Part shown: piece by piece, positions 46,356 to 55,602 of the stretch
Numbering within the stretch: position 1 is the first letter of the stretch
How the letters are laid out: every line of letters starts with the position of its first letter
Assembly: GCA_017550335.1 (NCBI GenBank)
Contig: JAFZPM010000043.1
Coordinates: 1 to 64,000, forward strand
Reading direction: 5' to 3'
DNA from: Paludibacteraceae bacterium
GTDB taxonomy: Bacteria > Bacteroidota > Bacteroidia > Bacteroidales > Paludibacteraceae
DNA: 64,000 nucleotides
Made by a program: the position numbers and the translations under genes
The notes under the pieces: model-generated
The model's input: only the letters and a program-made list of their open reading frames with translations
Told to the model about the DNA's origin: nothing
Databases searched by the model: none

Positions 46356-47300
46356 TTATTCGAAGTGTTCGTTGACGCTCTTAAGGGGTAGCAGGTCGGA
46401 GTAGAGCATCTCCTTGTTTTCCCGTATCTGCTTCAGCATCTTCACGTAGGCTATCGAGGCTTGTTTAACGACACGATGGCTCTTCGTGGGTATGATCGTG
46501 TACAGGATTATCTTCAGGAACGCCTGTGCGCGAAGACGGAGGCATTCGTTCGAAGATGTGTGTAAGTCATTAAATATGAATCTATTGCGAAGGAATATGC
46601 CTTGCACGTACTCTTTGCTGAATTTGCTGTTGATGGTCTGGGAGTGGCAATGCTTGCAGAAGGTCTCCTCGGTGTAGTAGCATTTCCAACCTTTCCTCCA
46701 AGCCCGTAGGCTGACGTCGAAATCCTCGAAATAGAAGGGTGAGAAGATCTCATTGAAACCTTGCAGCTCCAGCATCTTCTCGTGGCTTACCAAGGCGTTC
46801 CCTCCGCAGATATAGAAGGTGAAAGGTCCCTTCGTCTCCCTATTGTCTTCGTAATGGATTTTATGCCTTTTGTACTTAGGTGTCTTCTGACCTTCCAGTT
46901 TCTTCTCTCCAAGGCTGTCGCGGATTTCCGAGAAGACGCCGAATGTATCTTCTTGATCGAAATGGGGGATGGTCTTCTCGAAGAAATCGTGGTTCAGGAC
47001 CATGTCGTTGTTCAGGAAGAGCACTAGTTCGCACTGGGCTTGCCGCAGTCCACGGTTGGATGTTTTGGAGAAGCCCATGTTTTCCGTGTTCTTCAGGTAG
47101 ATGACTTCGGGGTAGTTCTCCGCCAGGAACGCATCGGTATCGTCGGTGGATGCGTCATCCACGACAATGATTTCATATCGTGTGATGAGTTGGCTGTTCT
47201 TCAGTGTCTCCACCAGGCTAGGCAGATACTTCTCCAGCAATGCTTTCCCGTCAAAGGAAGGGATGACAACCGATACGCTTCTTTTCGTTCCCATACTCAT
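46356..47300 (-). CDS. Glycosyltransferase family 2
   Basis: A 314-aa GT-A enzyme: SVVIPSFDGKALLEKYLPSL, VVDDASTDDTDAFLAENYPEV, LFLNNDMVLNHDFFEKT (metal-binding NND) and FYFEDFDVSLRAWRKGW (catalytic ED). Resembles rhamnosyltransferase-like enzymes of surface glycans. It directly abuts mnmA, whose stop ends where this start codon begins, so the two are likely co-transcribed. Start may be Met1 or Met3. Confidence 0.88.
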   Translation of the reverse strand: MSMGTKRSVSVVIPSFDGKALLEKYLPSLVETLKNSQLITRYEIIVVDDASTDDTDAFLAENYPEVIYLKNTENMGFSKTSNRGLRQAQCELVLFLNNDMVLNHDFFEKTIPHFDQEDTFGVFSEIRDSLGEKKLEGQKTPKYKRHKIHYEDNRETKGPFTFYICGGNALVSHEKMLELQGFNEIFSPFYFEDFDVSLRAWRKGWKCYYTEETFCKHCHSQTINSKFSKEYVQGIFLRNRFIFNDLHTSSNECLRLRAQAFLKIILYTIIPTKSHRVVKQASIAYVKMLKQIRENKEMLYSDLLPLKSVNEHFE

Positions 47301-48386
47301 TTATTTCACGATCACGCCGCCGCCGATCACCTTACCTTCCTGGTAGAGGACGACGGATTGTCCAGGGGTGACTCCCCAGACGGGTTGGGCGAAGTGTACC
47401 TTCATCTTGACGCCGTCCGTCTCGATGGTCGCAGGTGTCGCCGGACTCTTATAGCGGATGCGGGCTTCGACGTTTGGATTGTTTTGCAACGCTTCGAGGT
47501 CGGTGAACTGGCAAGCGCGGGCTTCCAGTTTGTCGCTCAGCAGATCCTCACGGGTTCCCAGCTTGACCGTATTCTTCTTGGCGTTGATGCCAGCCACGTA
47601 GCGGGGTTCCCCGAAGGCTACCCGCAAGCCTTTGCGCTGGCCTATCGTGTAGTTCTGGTACCCTTCGTGGGTGCCTATCTTTCGGCCCTGCATGTCGACG
47701 AAGTGACCCGGGACGCACTGTTCCGCATAGTTCTCCACGTTCGTCTGCAGGAAATCACGGTAATCATCGTTAGGGATGAAGCAGATCTCTTGGCTTTCGG
47801 TCTTGGTGGAGAGCTTCTCGTAGCCTCGTTGTTTGGCCATGGCCCGCACCTCCTGTTTGGTGTATTGTCCCAGCGGGAAGAGCGTCCGTGAGAGGAACTC
47901 CTCCTTGATGCGCCATAGGAAATAGGTCTGGTCCTTGAGGTTGTCCACCGCATTGCAGAGGTAATGGTGCCCGTTCTCCTCCTTGATCTGTGCGTAATGG
48001 CCCGTCGCGATGTAGTCGCAACCCATTTGGTCGGCCACTTCCAGGAGTTTGCCCCATTTGATGGTGGCGTTGCAGATGACGCAAGGGTTGGGCGTGCGTC
48101 CGGCCATGTATTCGTCTATGAAGTTTTGGATGACCGACTCCCTGAAGTTCTCCCTCAGGTCGACGATATGGTGTTCGAAACCGAGCTTTTCGGCCATCCG
48201 TTTGGCCTCCATGATCGCGTCGATGGTGCAGCATCCCTTCTCCTTGGCGATGCAGCTCTCCTTCATGCTGTCCCAGGTACGGTAGGTGACCCCCACTAAG
48301 TCGTAGCCCTGCTCTTGGAGCAAGATGGCGGACATCGTGCTGTCGATGCCTCCGCTCATGGCCATTAACACCTTCCCTTTGCTCAT
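47301..48386 (-). CDS. mnmA: tRNA-specific 2-thiouridylase
   Basis: A 361-aa enzyme that puts sulfur on U34 of tRNA for Lys, Glu and Gln. The PP-loop is AMSGGIDSTMSAILL. The two catalytic cysteines are in NPCVICN and in SQEICFIPND. GQRKGLRVAFGEPRYV and the C-terminal beta domain complete it. Confidence 0.96.
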   Translation of the reverse strand: MSKGKVLMAMSGGIDSTMSAILLQEQGYDLVGVTYRTWDSMKESCIAKEKGCCTIDAIMEAKRMAEKLGFEHHIVDLRENFRESVIQNFIDEYMAGRTPNPCVICNATIKWGKLLEVADQMGCDYIATGHYAQIKEENGHHYLCNAVDNLKDQTYFLWRIKEEFLSRTLFPLGQYTKQEVRAMAKQRGYEKLSTKTESQEICFIPNDDYRDFLQTNVENYAEQCVPGHFVDMQGRKIGTHEGYQNYTIGQRKGLRVAFGEPRYVAGINAKKNTVKLGTREDLLSDKLEARACQFTDLEALQNNPNVEARIRYKSPATPATIETDGVKMKVHFAQPVWGVTPGQSVVLYQEGKVIGGGVIVK

Positions 48387-48407
48387 GGTTGCCGAAGAGT
48401 TATGTTT

Positions 48408-49508
48408 TTATACGTTGAATCGGAAGTGCATGATGTCACCGTCCTGTCCGATGTATTCTTTACCCTCTATGGAAATCTTACCGGCTTCGCGGCAGGCCGC
48501 TTCGGAGCCGAGGGCCACGTAGTCCTCGTATTTGATGACTTCGGCGCGGATGAAGCCCTTCTCGAAGTCCGTGTGGATGATGCCGGCGCATTGCGGAGCC
48601 TTCATGCCTCGGCGGAAGGTCCAAGCGCGGGTCTCGTCCGCACCTGAGGTGAAGAAGGTCTGGAGATCCAGCAGTTTGTAGGCCGCCTTGATCAGTCTGG
48701 CCACGCCCGACTCCTTCAGTCCCACCTCTTCGAGGAACATCTGGCGCTCCTCGTAGGTCTCCAGTTCGGCGATGTCCGCCTCGGTGGCGGCCGCCACGAT
48801 CAGCATGTCCGCCTTCTCCTCCTTGATCGCCTCCGCTACCGCTTGGGTATATTTGTTACCGCTGACGGCGCTGGCCTCGTCCACGTTGCAGACGTAGAGG
48901 ACAGGCTTGGTGGTGAGGAGGAAGAGGTCTTTGACGATAGGCTTCTCCTCCTTGGTGAGTTCCACGGTGCGGGCAGACTTGCCAGCCTCCAGTGCGGCCT
49001 TGTATCTCAGGAGGATGTCCAGCACCGCCTTAGCGGTTTTATCGCCTCCGGTCTGGGCCTGTTTCTGTACCTTTTGGATGCGGCTCTCGACGGTTTCCAG
49101 GTCCTTGAGTTGGAGTTCCATGTCGATGATCTCCTTGTCGCGCACAGGGTCCACGCTACCGTCCACGTGAGTCACGTTCTCGTCGTCGAAGCAGCGGAGC
49201 ACATGGAGGATAGCGTCCGTTTCGCGGATGTTGGCGAGGAATTTATTACCCAGGCCCTCACCCTTGCTGGCGCCCTTCACGAGGCCGGCGATGTCCACGA
49301 TCTCCACCGTGGTAGGGATGACACGTTGCGGATGGTCGATCTCCGCCAGTTTGTTGAGGCGCTCGTCGGGCACGGTGATCACGCCCACGTTAGGCTCTAT
49401 TGTGCAGAATGGAAAATTAGCCGCTTGCGCTTTCGCGTTGGATAAACAGTTGAAAAGGGTTGACTTTCCTACGTTAGGCAACCCCACGATGCCACATTGT
49501 AATGCCAT
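48408..49508 (-). CDS. ychF: Redox-responsive ATPase YchF (Obg-like)
   Basis: A 366-aa P-loop protein: GLPNVGKSTLFNCLS, DIAGLVKGASKGEGLGN, and the C-terminal TGS domain (TFFTSGADETRAWTF, FIRAEVIKYEDYVALG). It binds ATP rather than GTP and associates with ribosomes. It is 21 nt upstream of mnmA. Island 2 begins behind its start. Confidence 0.96.
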   Translation of the reverse strand: MALQCGIVGLPNVGKSTLFNCLSNAKAQAANFPFCTIEPNVGVITVPDERLNKLAEIDHPQRVIPTTVEIVDIAGLVKGASKGEGLGNKFLANIRETDAILHVLRCFDDENVTHVDGSVDPVRDKEIIDMELQLKDLETVESRIQKVQKQAQTGGDKTAKAVLDILLRYKAALEAGKSARTVELTKEEKPIVKDLFLLTTKPVLYVCNVDEASAVSGNKYTQAVAEAIKEEKADMLIVAAATEADIAELETYEERQMFLEEVGLKESGVARLIKAAYKLLDLQTFFTSGADETRAWTFRRGMKAPQCAGIIHTDFEKGFIRAEVIKYEDYVALGSEAACREAGKISIEGKEYIGQDGDIMHFRFNV

Positions 49509-49628
49509 ATTATGTTATCTATTATTTCTTTATTTTGACCGCGAAGATACCTATTCTTTTTTAGTTTACCCTTTTTCATGGTTGATTATTTGTTTTGCGG
49601 GGGGGAATAGAGAGGGGGGGAATTAGAT

Positions 49629-49724
49629 GTAAACTCCGATAATTTTGCAGAATAGGGGAAGTATACTCCGATATTTTGCAAAAATAGGGGAAGTATATTC
49701 CGATAATTTCGTGAAATATCGGAA
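49629..49724. repeat. Three tandem ~32-bp units in the ychF/island 2 gap
   Basis: The 459-nt gap after ychF holds units at 49629-49660, 49661-49692 and about 49693-49724. The first two share GTAWACTCCGATA...AATAGGGGAA; the third keeps GTATATTCCGATAATTT then diverges. The rest of the gap is AT-rich, with no gene I can support apart from the promoter region of the next operon. Confidence 0.75.
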
Positions 49725-49967
49725 AATGGAATGTGCGTTGGGTGGTTGGTGGAGTTGTTTTCTATATATATGCATGGATTAATGGTGGAGATAACACAAT
49801 GTAGGAGATGACGATGGAACATAAGTTGTAACAAGAATGCCATGTGTTATGTTAAAATTCCTTATTATCGTATTTTTATTACGAATATTGCACAAAAATA
49901 CAATGTATTCGAAAAATATTTTGTAATTTAGTAGCAATTTCACAATTATGATTAAAATATTACTTAT

Positions 49968-51251
49968 ATGATACGAGATTTTTGGGTCAAGAACTATCTT
50001 TCCATTTGTGACAAGCAGGAGTTGAATTTTGTCGCTAAAGGACCTTCATCGGAGCTTATTACAGAAGTTGCCGAAGGAGTGTTTTTGTATAAATTAGGCA
50101 TTCTTTATGGCTCAAACGCTTCGGGTAAATCGAATATGCTGATTGCCATGAATGAAGTATTTCGCATACTGGTTTTGCCTAAATCAGATGCGACTAAAAG
50201 GATAGGTGGCAGTATTCCCTTCATTCTTACAAAGAACGACCCTATTGAGATGCATGTATCATTCTATGCTAATCGCATCAGATATGATTATGACGTTAAG
50301 TTCAACGAGAAATATATCTTGAATGAAGTCTTATACTATTATCCAAACAAGTCAAAGTCTTTATTCTATGAGCGTTCATTTGTCGGAGAAAACATACAGG
50401 CGGATATTAAGTTTGGTACAAGTCTTAAACTACAAGTCAAGACGCAAGACAGTATTCGTGAGAACACACTGAATAACCATAGTGTCTTGTCTGTTTGCAG
50501 GAAAGCAGCATTAACAGAAGACATCGCACCGTTCAATGTCCTTCACAGATGGATTATGGACAATTATCATGACGTGGATGGTGATGGTGGGGAAAAAGGT
50601 ATTATTGAAATCTTGAAGGATGCCTACAATACTCCTCAAAAACGTAAATTCTATAATACAATGCTGCAAAAAGCTGATTTGAATATCCTAGAGTATCGAC
50701 CTATTGTAGAAGATCGTTTTGTGCCAGCGGAATACCGTGAACGTATTCAAAAGGAAGATATTCCCGAAGAAATGAAAGAGGCCTTGCTTAAACCGACAAC
50801 CGATTCTGTGGCGTTTGTCAATCATTCCAGTAATGGAGATTTTGAAATTCCACTCAAATGGCAATCAAAAGGTACAATAAAGTACATACGCATATTGGAT
50901 GCATTATATGATATGATAACAAGTTCTCACGTGTACTATCTTGATGAATTAGGCGAGGATTTGCACAATGATTTGCTATACTACTATCTTAATGTTTTTT
51001 TATTCAACTCGGAAAAATCGCAGTTGATTATCACGAGCCAAGAGACAACGCTCCTTTCTCAAGACCTGATTAATGAGAACCGAGGTGTTGTGTGGTTTGT
51101 GGAGAAGAACAAAGAGACTGCATCATCGGAGTATTCTCGTGGCGATTCCTTCGGTTTGCACAAAAATCTCTCTCTTTACAATTCATATCGTATTGGCCGA
51201 TTAGGGGCAAAACCAGAACTGGGTAGTATCTTTATAAATCTAGAGGACTGA
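49968..51251 (+). CDS. RloA/OLD-like AAA family ATPase
   Basis: A 427-aa SMC/ABC-like ATPase. Walker A is GSNASGKSN (residues 48-56), and the C-terminal half has VYYLDELGEDLH (Walker B plus D-loop) and LIITSQETTLL. The N-terminus (IRDFWVKNYLSICDKQELNF) is typical of the AAA_15/AAA_21 ATPases paired with TOPRIM or RloB proteins in defence loci. Its stop is 1 nt before the RloB gene. Expected role: sensor or motor that controls the partner nuclease. Confidence 0.85.
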   Translation: MIRDFWVKNYLSICDKQELNFVAKGPSSELITEVAEGVFLYKLGILYGSNASGKSNMLIAMNEVFRILVLPKSDATKRIGGSIPFILTKNDPIEMHVSFYANRIRYDYDVKFNEKYILNEVLYYYPNKSKSLFYERSFVGENIQADIKFGTSLKLQVKTQDSIRENTLNNHSVLSVCRKAALTEDIAPFNVLHRWIMDNYHDVDGDGGEKGIIEILKDAYNTPQKRKFYNTMLQKADLNILEYRPIVEDRFVPAEYRERIQKEDIPEEMKEALLKPTTDSVAFVNHSSNGDFEIPLKWQSKGTIKYIRILDALYDMITSSHVYYLDELGEDLHNDLLYYYLNVFLFNSEKSQLIITSQETTLLSQDLINENRGVVWFVEKNKETASSEYSRGDSFGLHKNLSLYNSYRIGRLGAKPELGSIFINLED

Positions 51252-51252
51252 T

Positions 51253-51858
51253 ATGGGGAAGCAACGTCAAACAGCCCTTATCTTGGGTGAAGGACCGACG
51301 GAGTTCTTCTATTTCAAATCCCTGTGCGATGTGTTCAAACGTCTGACCATCAAGCCAGATTATCCAAAGCACACAAGTATCAAGGAACTTGAACTCAAGA
51401 TAGAGGAAGGCATCACTATGGGTTACAACCATATCTTCTGCATCATTGATATGGACACCAAGGATGTAGAATCCGAACGTGCGCAATACCAGAAACTGAG
51501 GGCAAAGTACGCCAAGCCCATAAGCAAACCCAAGAAAGGTATTTATTGCGAAGTTGAGTTTTTCGAGACGCAACGCTGTACGGAGCTCTTCTTCCTCTAT
51601 TATTTCCGATACACCTCCCGTTCATACGAGGATCAAGAATCACTGCTAAAAGATTTGAACCAGTGTGTAGAATATCGGAAAACGATAGATTTCTTCATAA
51701 AGAGCAAGGGACTGCATAGTTACTTTGAGCGCAACGGAGGAAGCCTTTCCGCTGCTACAGCCAATGCCAATCACTCTATGGAAGAAAAGCAAACGAGTGG
51801 CAGAGACTACACTTACTCTGAACTTGGAAGATTGATGAAAACATTAGAAAGTTTATAA
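51253..51858 (+). CDS. RloB-like TOPRIM-family protein
   Basis: A 201-aa protein. ILGEGPTEFFYF (Glu in a TOPRIM-type first strand) and CIIDMDTKD (Asp-x-Asp) mark a TOPRIM-like metal-binding fold as in RloB and OLD-type nucleases. The end (NHSMEEKQTSGRDYTYSELGRLM) fits RloB. Probably the effector nuclease of the ATPase encoded 1 nt upstream. The large protein gene follows 20 nt later. Confidence 0.85.
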   Translation: MGKQRQTALILGEGPTEFFYFKSLCDVFKRLTIKPDYPKHTSIKELELKIEEGITMGYNHIFCIIDMDTKDVESERAQYQKLRAKYAKPISKPKKGIYCEVEFFETQRCTELFFLYYFRYTSRSYEDQESLLKDLNQCVEYRKTIDFFIKSKGLHSYFERNGGSLSAATANANHSMEEKQTSGRDYTYSELGRLMKTLESL

Positions 51859-51878
51859 CAAGTAAAAAAAAGAATAAT

Positions 51879-54800
51879 ATGAAAAATATTTGTATACTTT
51901 GTTTATCTGATATACATTTCATACCAAATCAGCCTGAAGGCTTCGGATTAGTAGCTCGTCAATTTTTTAAGGATTTAGAGAAACAAATGTCCCAATATGA
52001 CAAGGAGAATGTATATTGCATAATTGCTGGTGACTTAGTTAATATAGGTGGTAATTTTGAGAACTACAAACGTTTTTACGAACAGTTCTATACCAATCTT
52101 GCTGAACTGATAAAACCAGACAATATTATCTGTACGCCAGGTAATCATGATTTGGACAGAAAAGTCTTGTCAGATAAGAAATGGAAAAAGAAGCACAATG
52201 AGCTTATACAATCAAATGTAGACGAGGTGGCATACAATCGAATGCTTATGGACGAAAGCGAATCTGTAATATTGAAGAAGTTCAATAATTATGATACTTT
52301 CTGCCGAGAAAGATTAAATATGCCTGAATATAATCTTTATGGGTTTAGTCGCAATATTATCCCAGAAATTAGTATTTTCTTTTTGAATAGCGCATTGCTG
52401 TCAAATGGCGGTCTAAAGGGATTTCCTGATGACATGAACCGGTTGCGAATAGAAACATCTAAACTTTATGAATGGATTGAAAATAGCAAAGACAGGACAC
52501 GATTGCTTGTAATGCACCATCCCATCCATCATCTTACCGAATATGCCCAACGTGAGCTCGAAAATATAATGAAGCGTGACCACATTGATATGCTGATCAC
52601 AGGTCATCTCCATCAACAAGATTTTAAGAAATATGTCGGGATAGAATCTGAAATGTGCAGATTTTGCTCATGTCCTCCTCTTTATAGTGGAAAACATGAC
52701 CAAAACGGTTATTCACTTCTTCACTTTTCCGAATCAGTTCCTGTCTCAATAGAATATCGGAAATGGGCACCAATTAGGGAAGAGTTTGTTTCTGGAAATG
52801 AATTTACAGGAACGCCTGATGGACGTGTGTCATTCAAAAAGAATGTTGCAGATAAATCGGATGACAAGGAACAAAAACTATTATTAAATCTTCAGCGAAG
52901 CCTCCGCTTATATAATTATCAACCAAGTTGGGTGGATAGATACATTTCAAATGTCTCTTCAGAATCATCTGCGGAAGGAATTGAAATACAGAAAATGGAT
53001 CATATTGCTGTGGTGCATTCCTCCGACAACCTATGGATTATGGGGGCGCCTCAGTTTGGTCTGAGCAGCTTTGCTCACAAATTAATATATGAGGCGTGGA
53101 AGCTTATCAGAGAAGATTGGCTTTATATTGATGGTGCTTGTATCAAGGAAAATAGATGCAAAGACTTTATAAAAGATTTTGCTGAAGACCATTCCATTAC
53201 ATCAGCTGAAGTAAGAACTATTATTATTGACAATTGGAGCCAGATAGGCGAAAGAAGAGATAATATTTTAGCAAAAATAAAAGAAGAAGCAGGTAATGCA
53301 AGGATTATCATTCTTGACAAACAAGTTGATTCTCGATATTTCGATGGATTGACCAACAGTGGCCGAGAGGGATTCCAAACATTTTATCTTAGAGAACTTG
53401 ACCGTAAGGCCATTCGGCAACTAACTAAAGAATTCTTGTCACAATCAAATATATCTGAGACGGATAATGAAAAAATAATAGAACGCCTCATTATAGGACT
53501 AATGGATTTGAATGTTCACAGAACCCCTGTTAATTGTATTCAACTTTTGCTCAATTTCCAACAAAATTACGAAGCCCAGCCTGTTAACCGTTCAAAAATA
53601 CTTGACACGCTCATCAAAGTCCTATTTTTGAAGCCAGACTCGTTTTTCTATACAAATAATTTGGATGACGTAGAGTGCTGTATGATAATGGGTTCGTTAT
53701 GCGAGCATCTAATGCGTCAGAATGACGGGAAATGTTATTTGCGATGGTTTACAAAAGATGACTATAAAACAGCTACTTCAGTTCTTGGAAATAGGTTTTC
53801 AGAAAATGTTATGATGCGTTTGTTTGAGCAGATGAAAGAAGCTCAAATAATCGTACCTTATCTTAATTATTTCGAGTTCCGCTTTAGTTATTGGGTATAT
53901 TACTTTACAGCATACCAGATGTATCATAGCAAGCCGTTTTATGATTATATGGTTCATACGCAGAAATGCATTTACATGCCAGACATTGTTGAATTCTATT
54001 CGGGTATAGATCATAAATGTGAAGACCTTGTTTCATTGATTATTCATAAACTAAATGAATCGTGTAGTGTAATTTTACAGAACTTAGGTATTAATGCTTT
54101 CAACCCCTACGATTTACTGAAGTGCCGCCCGAACAAGTCTCTTGAAGATAAAACACAAGAACAAATTGAGCAAGAACTAAACTCGTCCAAAATGCCTGAA
54201 GCAATTAAGGACTCTGTGAAGGATAAAGAATACAACAACATGCGTCCCTTTAACCAGGCTATAGAAACGGTTATGGAGGAATATAAGGTTAAGAATATGA
54301 TGACGTTAGCCCGTTCCGCTTCGAGAGCACTACGCAATAGTCAATTGATACCTTCTGAGTTAAGGAAACAACTTTTTTTGAGCATACAAAATGCGTGGAG
54401 TTCTATTGTACGAGTTTTAATTCTCCTAACACCAGCTCTTGTTCAGACAGGACGTGGAGGTATGGGAGGTGCAAACTTTGCGTTGACTGGAAAATTCCCG
54501 GATGACCCAAAACAAAAGTTCATTCATATATTAAGTGTAATTCCTTTCAATATAGTAAGATGGTATATCAATGATGTTTATTCTGAGAAACGGGATTCTG
54601 TTTATAGAGATGCTATTATAAATAAAGACACACCAGATATTATACGCCATGTCGATATTTTAATTGTCATAGCGGGGCGACCTTCAGGATGGCAAGATAT
54701 TGTCATGAATTATATAAAAACGGTAAAGAGAAATTCGTTCTATTTAGGAGATGTATTGACTACACTTAACTATTATTATCGTTGGGATACAATGACAATT

Positions 54801-54956
54801 GACGAACAGAGAAAAACAAAGAAATTGATACTTGGATGTATTGACCAGATGAAACGTCCAACCAAAGATGACCCCAAAATTACATATAACTATTTCAGAA
54901 AAAAGACAGATAATAGTGATGACCAATTTATTAAACGTAACAATTTTGATATATAA
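51879..54956 (+). CDS. Metallophosphoesterase fused to STAND-like NTPase with degenerate P-loop
   Basis: A 1025-aa protein. Residues 1-300 are a calcineurin-like phosphoesterase with all metal motifs: SDIH (10-13), GDLV (51-54), GNHD (88-91), HHP (214-216) and GHLH (243-246). After a linker comes a STAND/AAA-like domain at about 385-520: the P-loop position reads GAPQFGLSSF (390-399), lacking the Walker A lysine, while RTIIIDNW looks like Walker B. A long helical C-terminal half (about 520-1025) has no family I recognise and may be a sensor. It is 20 nt after the RloB gene. A nuclease- or nucleotide-cleaving effector with target sensing is a reasonable guess. Confidence 0.75.
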   Translation: MKNICILCLSDIHFIPNQPEGFGLVARQFFKDLEKQMSQYDKENVYCIIAGDLVNIGGNFENYKRFYEQFYTNLAELIKPDNIICTPGNHDLDRKVLSDKKWKKKHNELIQSNVDEVAYNRMLMDESESVILKKFNNYDTFCRERLNMPEYNLYGFSRNIIPEISIFFLNSALLSNGGLKGFPDDMNRLRIETSKLYEWIENSKDRTRLLVMHHPIHHLTEYAQRELENIMKRDHIDMLITGHLHQQDFKKYVGIESEMCRFCSCPPLYSGKHDQNGYSLLHFSESVPVSIEYRKWAPIREEFVSGNEFTGTPDGRVSFKKNVADKSDDKEQKLLLNLQRSLRLYNYQPSWVDRYISNVSSESSAEGIEIQKMDHIAVVHSSDNLWIMGAPQFGLSSFAHKLIYEAWKLIREDWLYIDGACIKENRCKDFIKDFAEDHSITSAEVRTIIIDNWSQIGERRDNILAKIKEEAGNARIIILDKQVDSRYFDGLTNSGREGFQTFYLRELDRKAIRQLTKEFLSQSNISETDNEKIIERLIIGLMDLNVHRTPVNCIQLLLNFQQNYEAQPVNRSKILDTLIKVLFLKPDSFFYTNNLDDVECCMIMGSLCEHLMRQNDGKCYLRWFTKDDYKTATSVLGNRFSENVMMRLFEQMKEAQIIVPYLNYFEFRFSYWVYYFTAYQMYHSKPFYDYMVHTQKCIYMPDIVEFYSGIDHKCEDLVSLIIHKLNESCSVILQNLGINAFNPYDLLKCRPNKSLEDKTQEQIEQELNSSKMPEAIKDSVKDKEYNNMRPFNQAIETVMEEYKVKNMMTLARSASRALRNSQLIPSELRKQLFLSIQNAWSSIVRVLILLTPALVQTGRGGMGGANFALTGKFPDDPKQKFIHILSVIPFNIVRWYINDVYSEKRDSVYRDAIINKDTPDIIRHVDILIVIAGRPSGWQDIVMNYIKTVKRNSFYLGDVLTTLNYYYRWDTMTIDEQRKTKKLILGCIDQMKRPTKDDPKITYNYFRKKTDNSDDQFIKRNNFDI

Positions 54957-54965
54957 ATTCATTAC

Positions 54966-55366
54966 TGTCCACTAGAAATTGCCGATAATTTTTTGAATCA
55001 ATTGAAATATAGTTGGTTACGAATATTTTTTCGAGTCAATGGATCTGATTTTGTTTCTTTGCAGTCAAAAAAAGGCTGTATATGAATAAATCAAAATACG
55101 TCTTTGTCCATTTGACAGCATTTCATGACGGGTAAGGCAGATTTATTCAGACATCTGTGCTTACTGTCTCGTAGCTATTGTGCAGCATGACATGAGATTG
55201 GGAAGAAGTACTTCTGAGGTACTGCAGATTCTTAGTATGTCATTAACTGACATCATTTATCTGAAAGATCTCTTCGACAAAACTATATTCCAAAATGACA
55301 AAGACCAAAGCGGTTCAAGTGAACCTAATTTATTTAATTTTTAAACTCATTCATTTTTAGTGGACA
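54966..55366 (+). mobile_element. Internally deleted IS4-type element (MITE-like), 401 bp
   Basis: Ends are inverted: TGTCCACTAGAAAT on the left and ATTTTTAGTGGACA on the right, with ATTAC/GTAAT just outside. Inside, ATG 55082 opens the N-terminus of a Bacteroides-type IS4 transposase (MNKSKYVFVHLTAFHDG, then stop). Shortly after, 55152-55344 encodes its C-terminus (CLVAIVQHDM, EVLQILSMSLTD, LKDLFDKT, stop). About 300 codons in between are missing. It starts 10 nt after the large defence-like gene. No clear target duplication is seen. Confidence 0.8.
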
Positions 55367-55436
55367 CTAGTAATCCAATATATTTATTGATTTACTCGTA
55401 TTCATTTGTCCAAATGATGTCCGTCTGCGCACCATG

Positions 55437-55496
55437 GCGCACACTTCTGCAAATGTAAAAATTAATCCCCAATCAAAGGAAGTCCAGGGAGATTTT
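55437..55496. repeat. 60-bp imperfect direct repeat, copy 1 (carries a minus-strand promoter match)
   Basis: GCGCACACTTCTGCAAATGT onward, about 50 of 60 positions shared with 56597-56656. Read on the minus strand it contains TACATTTG. It lies downstream of the RhuM-like pseudogene. The rest of 55367-55602 holds nothing else I can support. Confidence 0.75.
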
Positions 55497-55602
55497 TTGG
55501 CAAAGGATTAGGGAATGTCTCCTCTACTCATCCATTGGTGATAATGGTTTGCATTGGCACAATTTTGTCCAGATTATTTCTTGGTTATTATTTGATGCAA
55601 TT

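Noticed and set aside
47040..47891. 283-codon plus-strand frame opposite mnmA and the glycosyltransferase
   Set aside because: It spans two real minus-strand genes and shows no family likeness.
49629..49724. CRISPR array
   Set aside because: Units are directly adjacent with no unique spacers and no cas genes nearby.
51253..54956. Retron or reverse-transcriptase system
   Set aside because: No reverse transcriptase motif (xxDD) is found in any of the three proteins.
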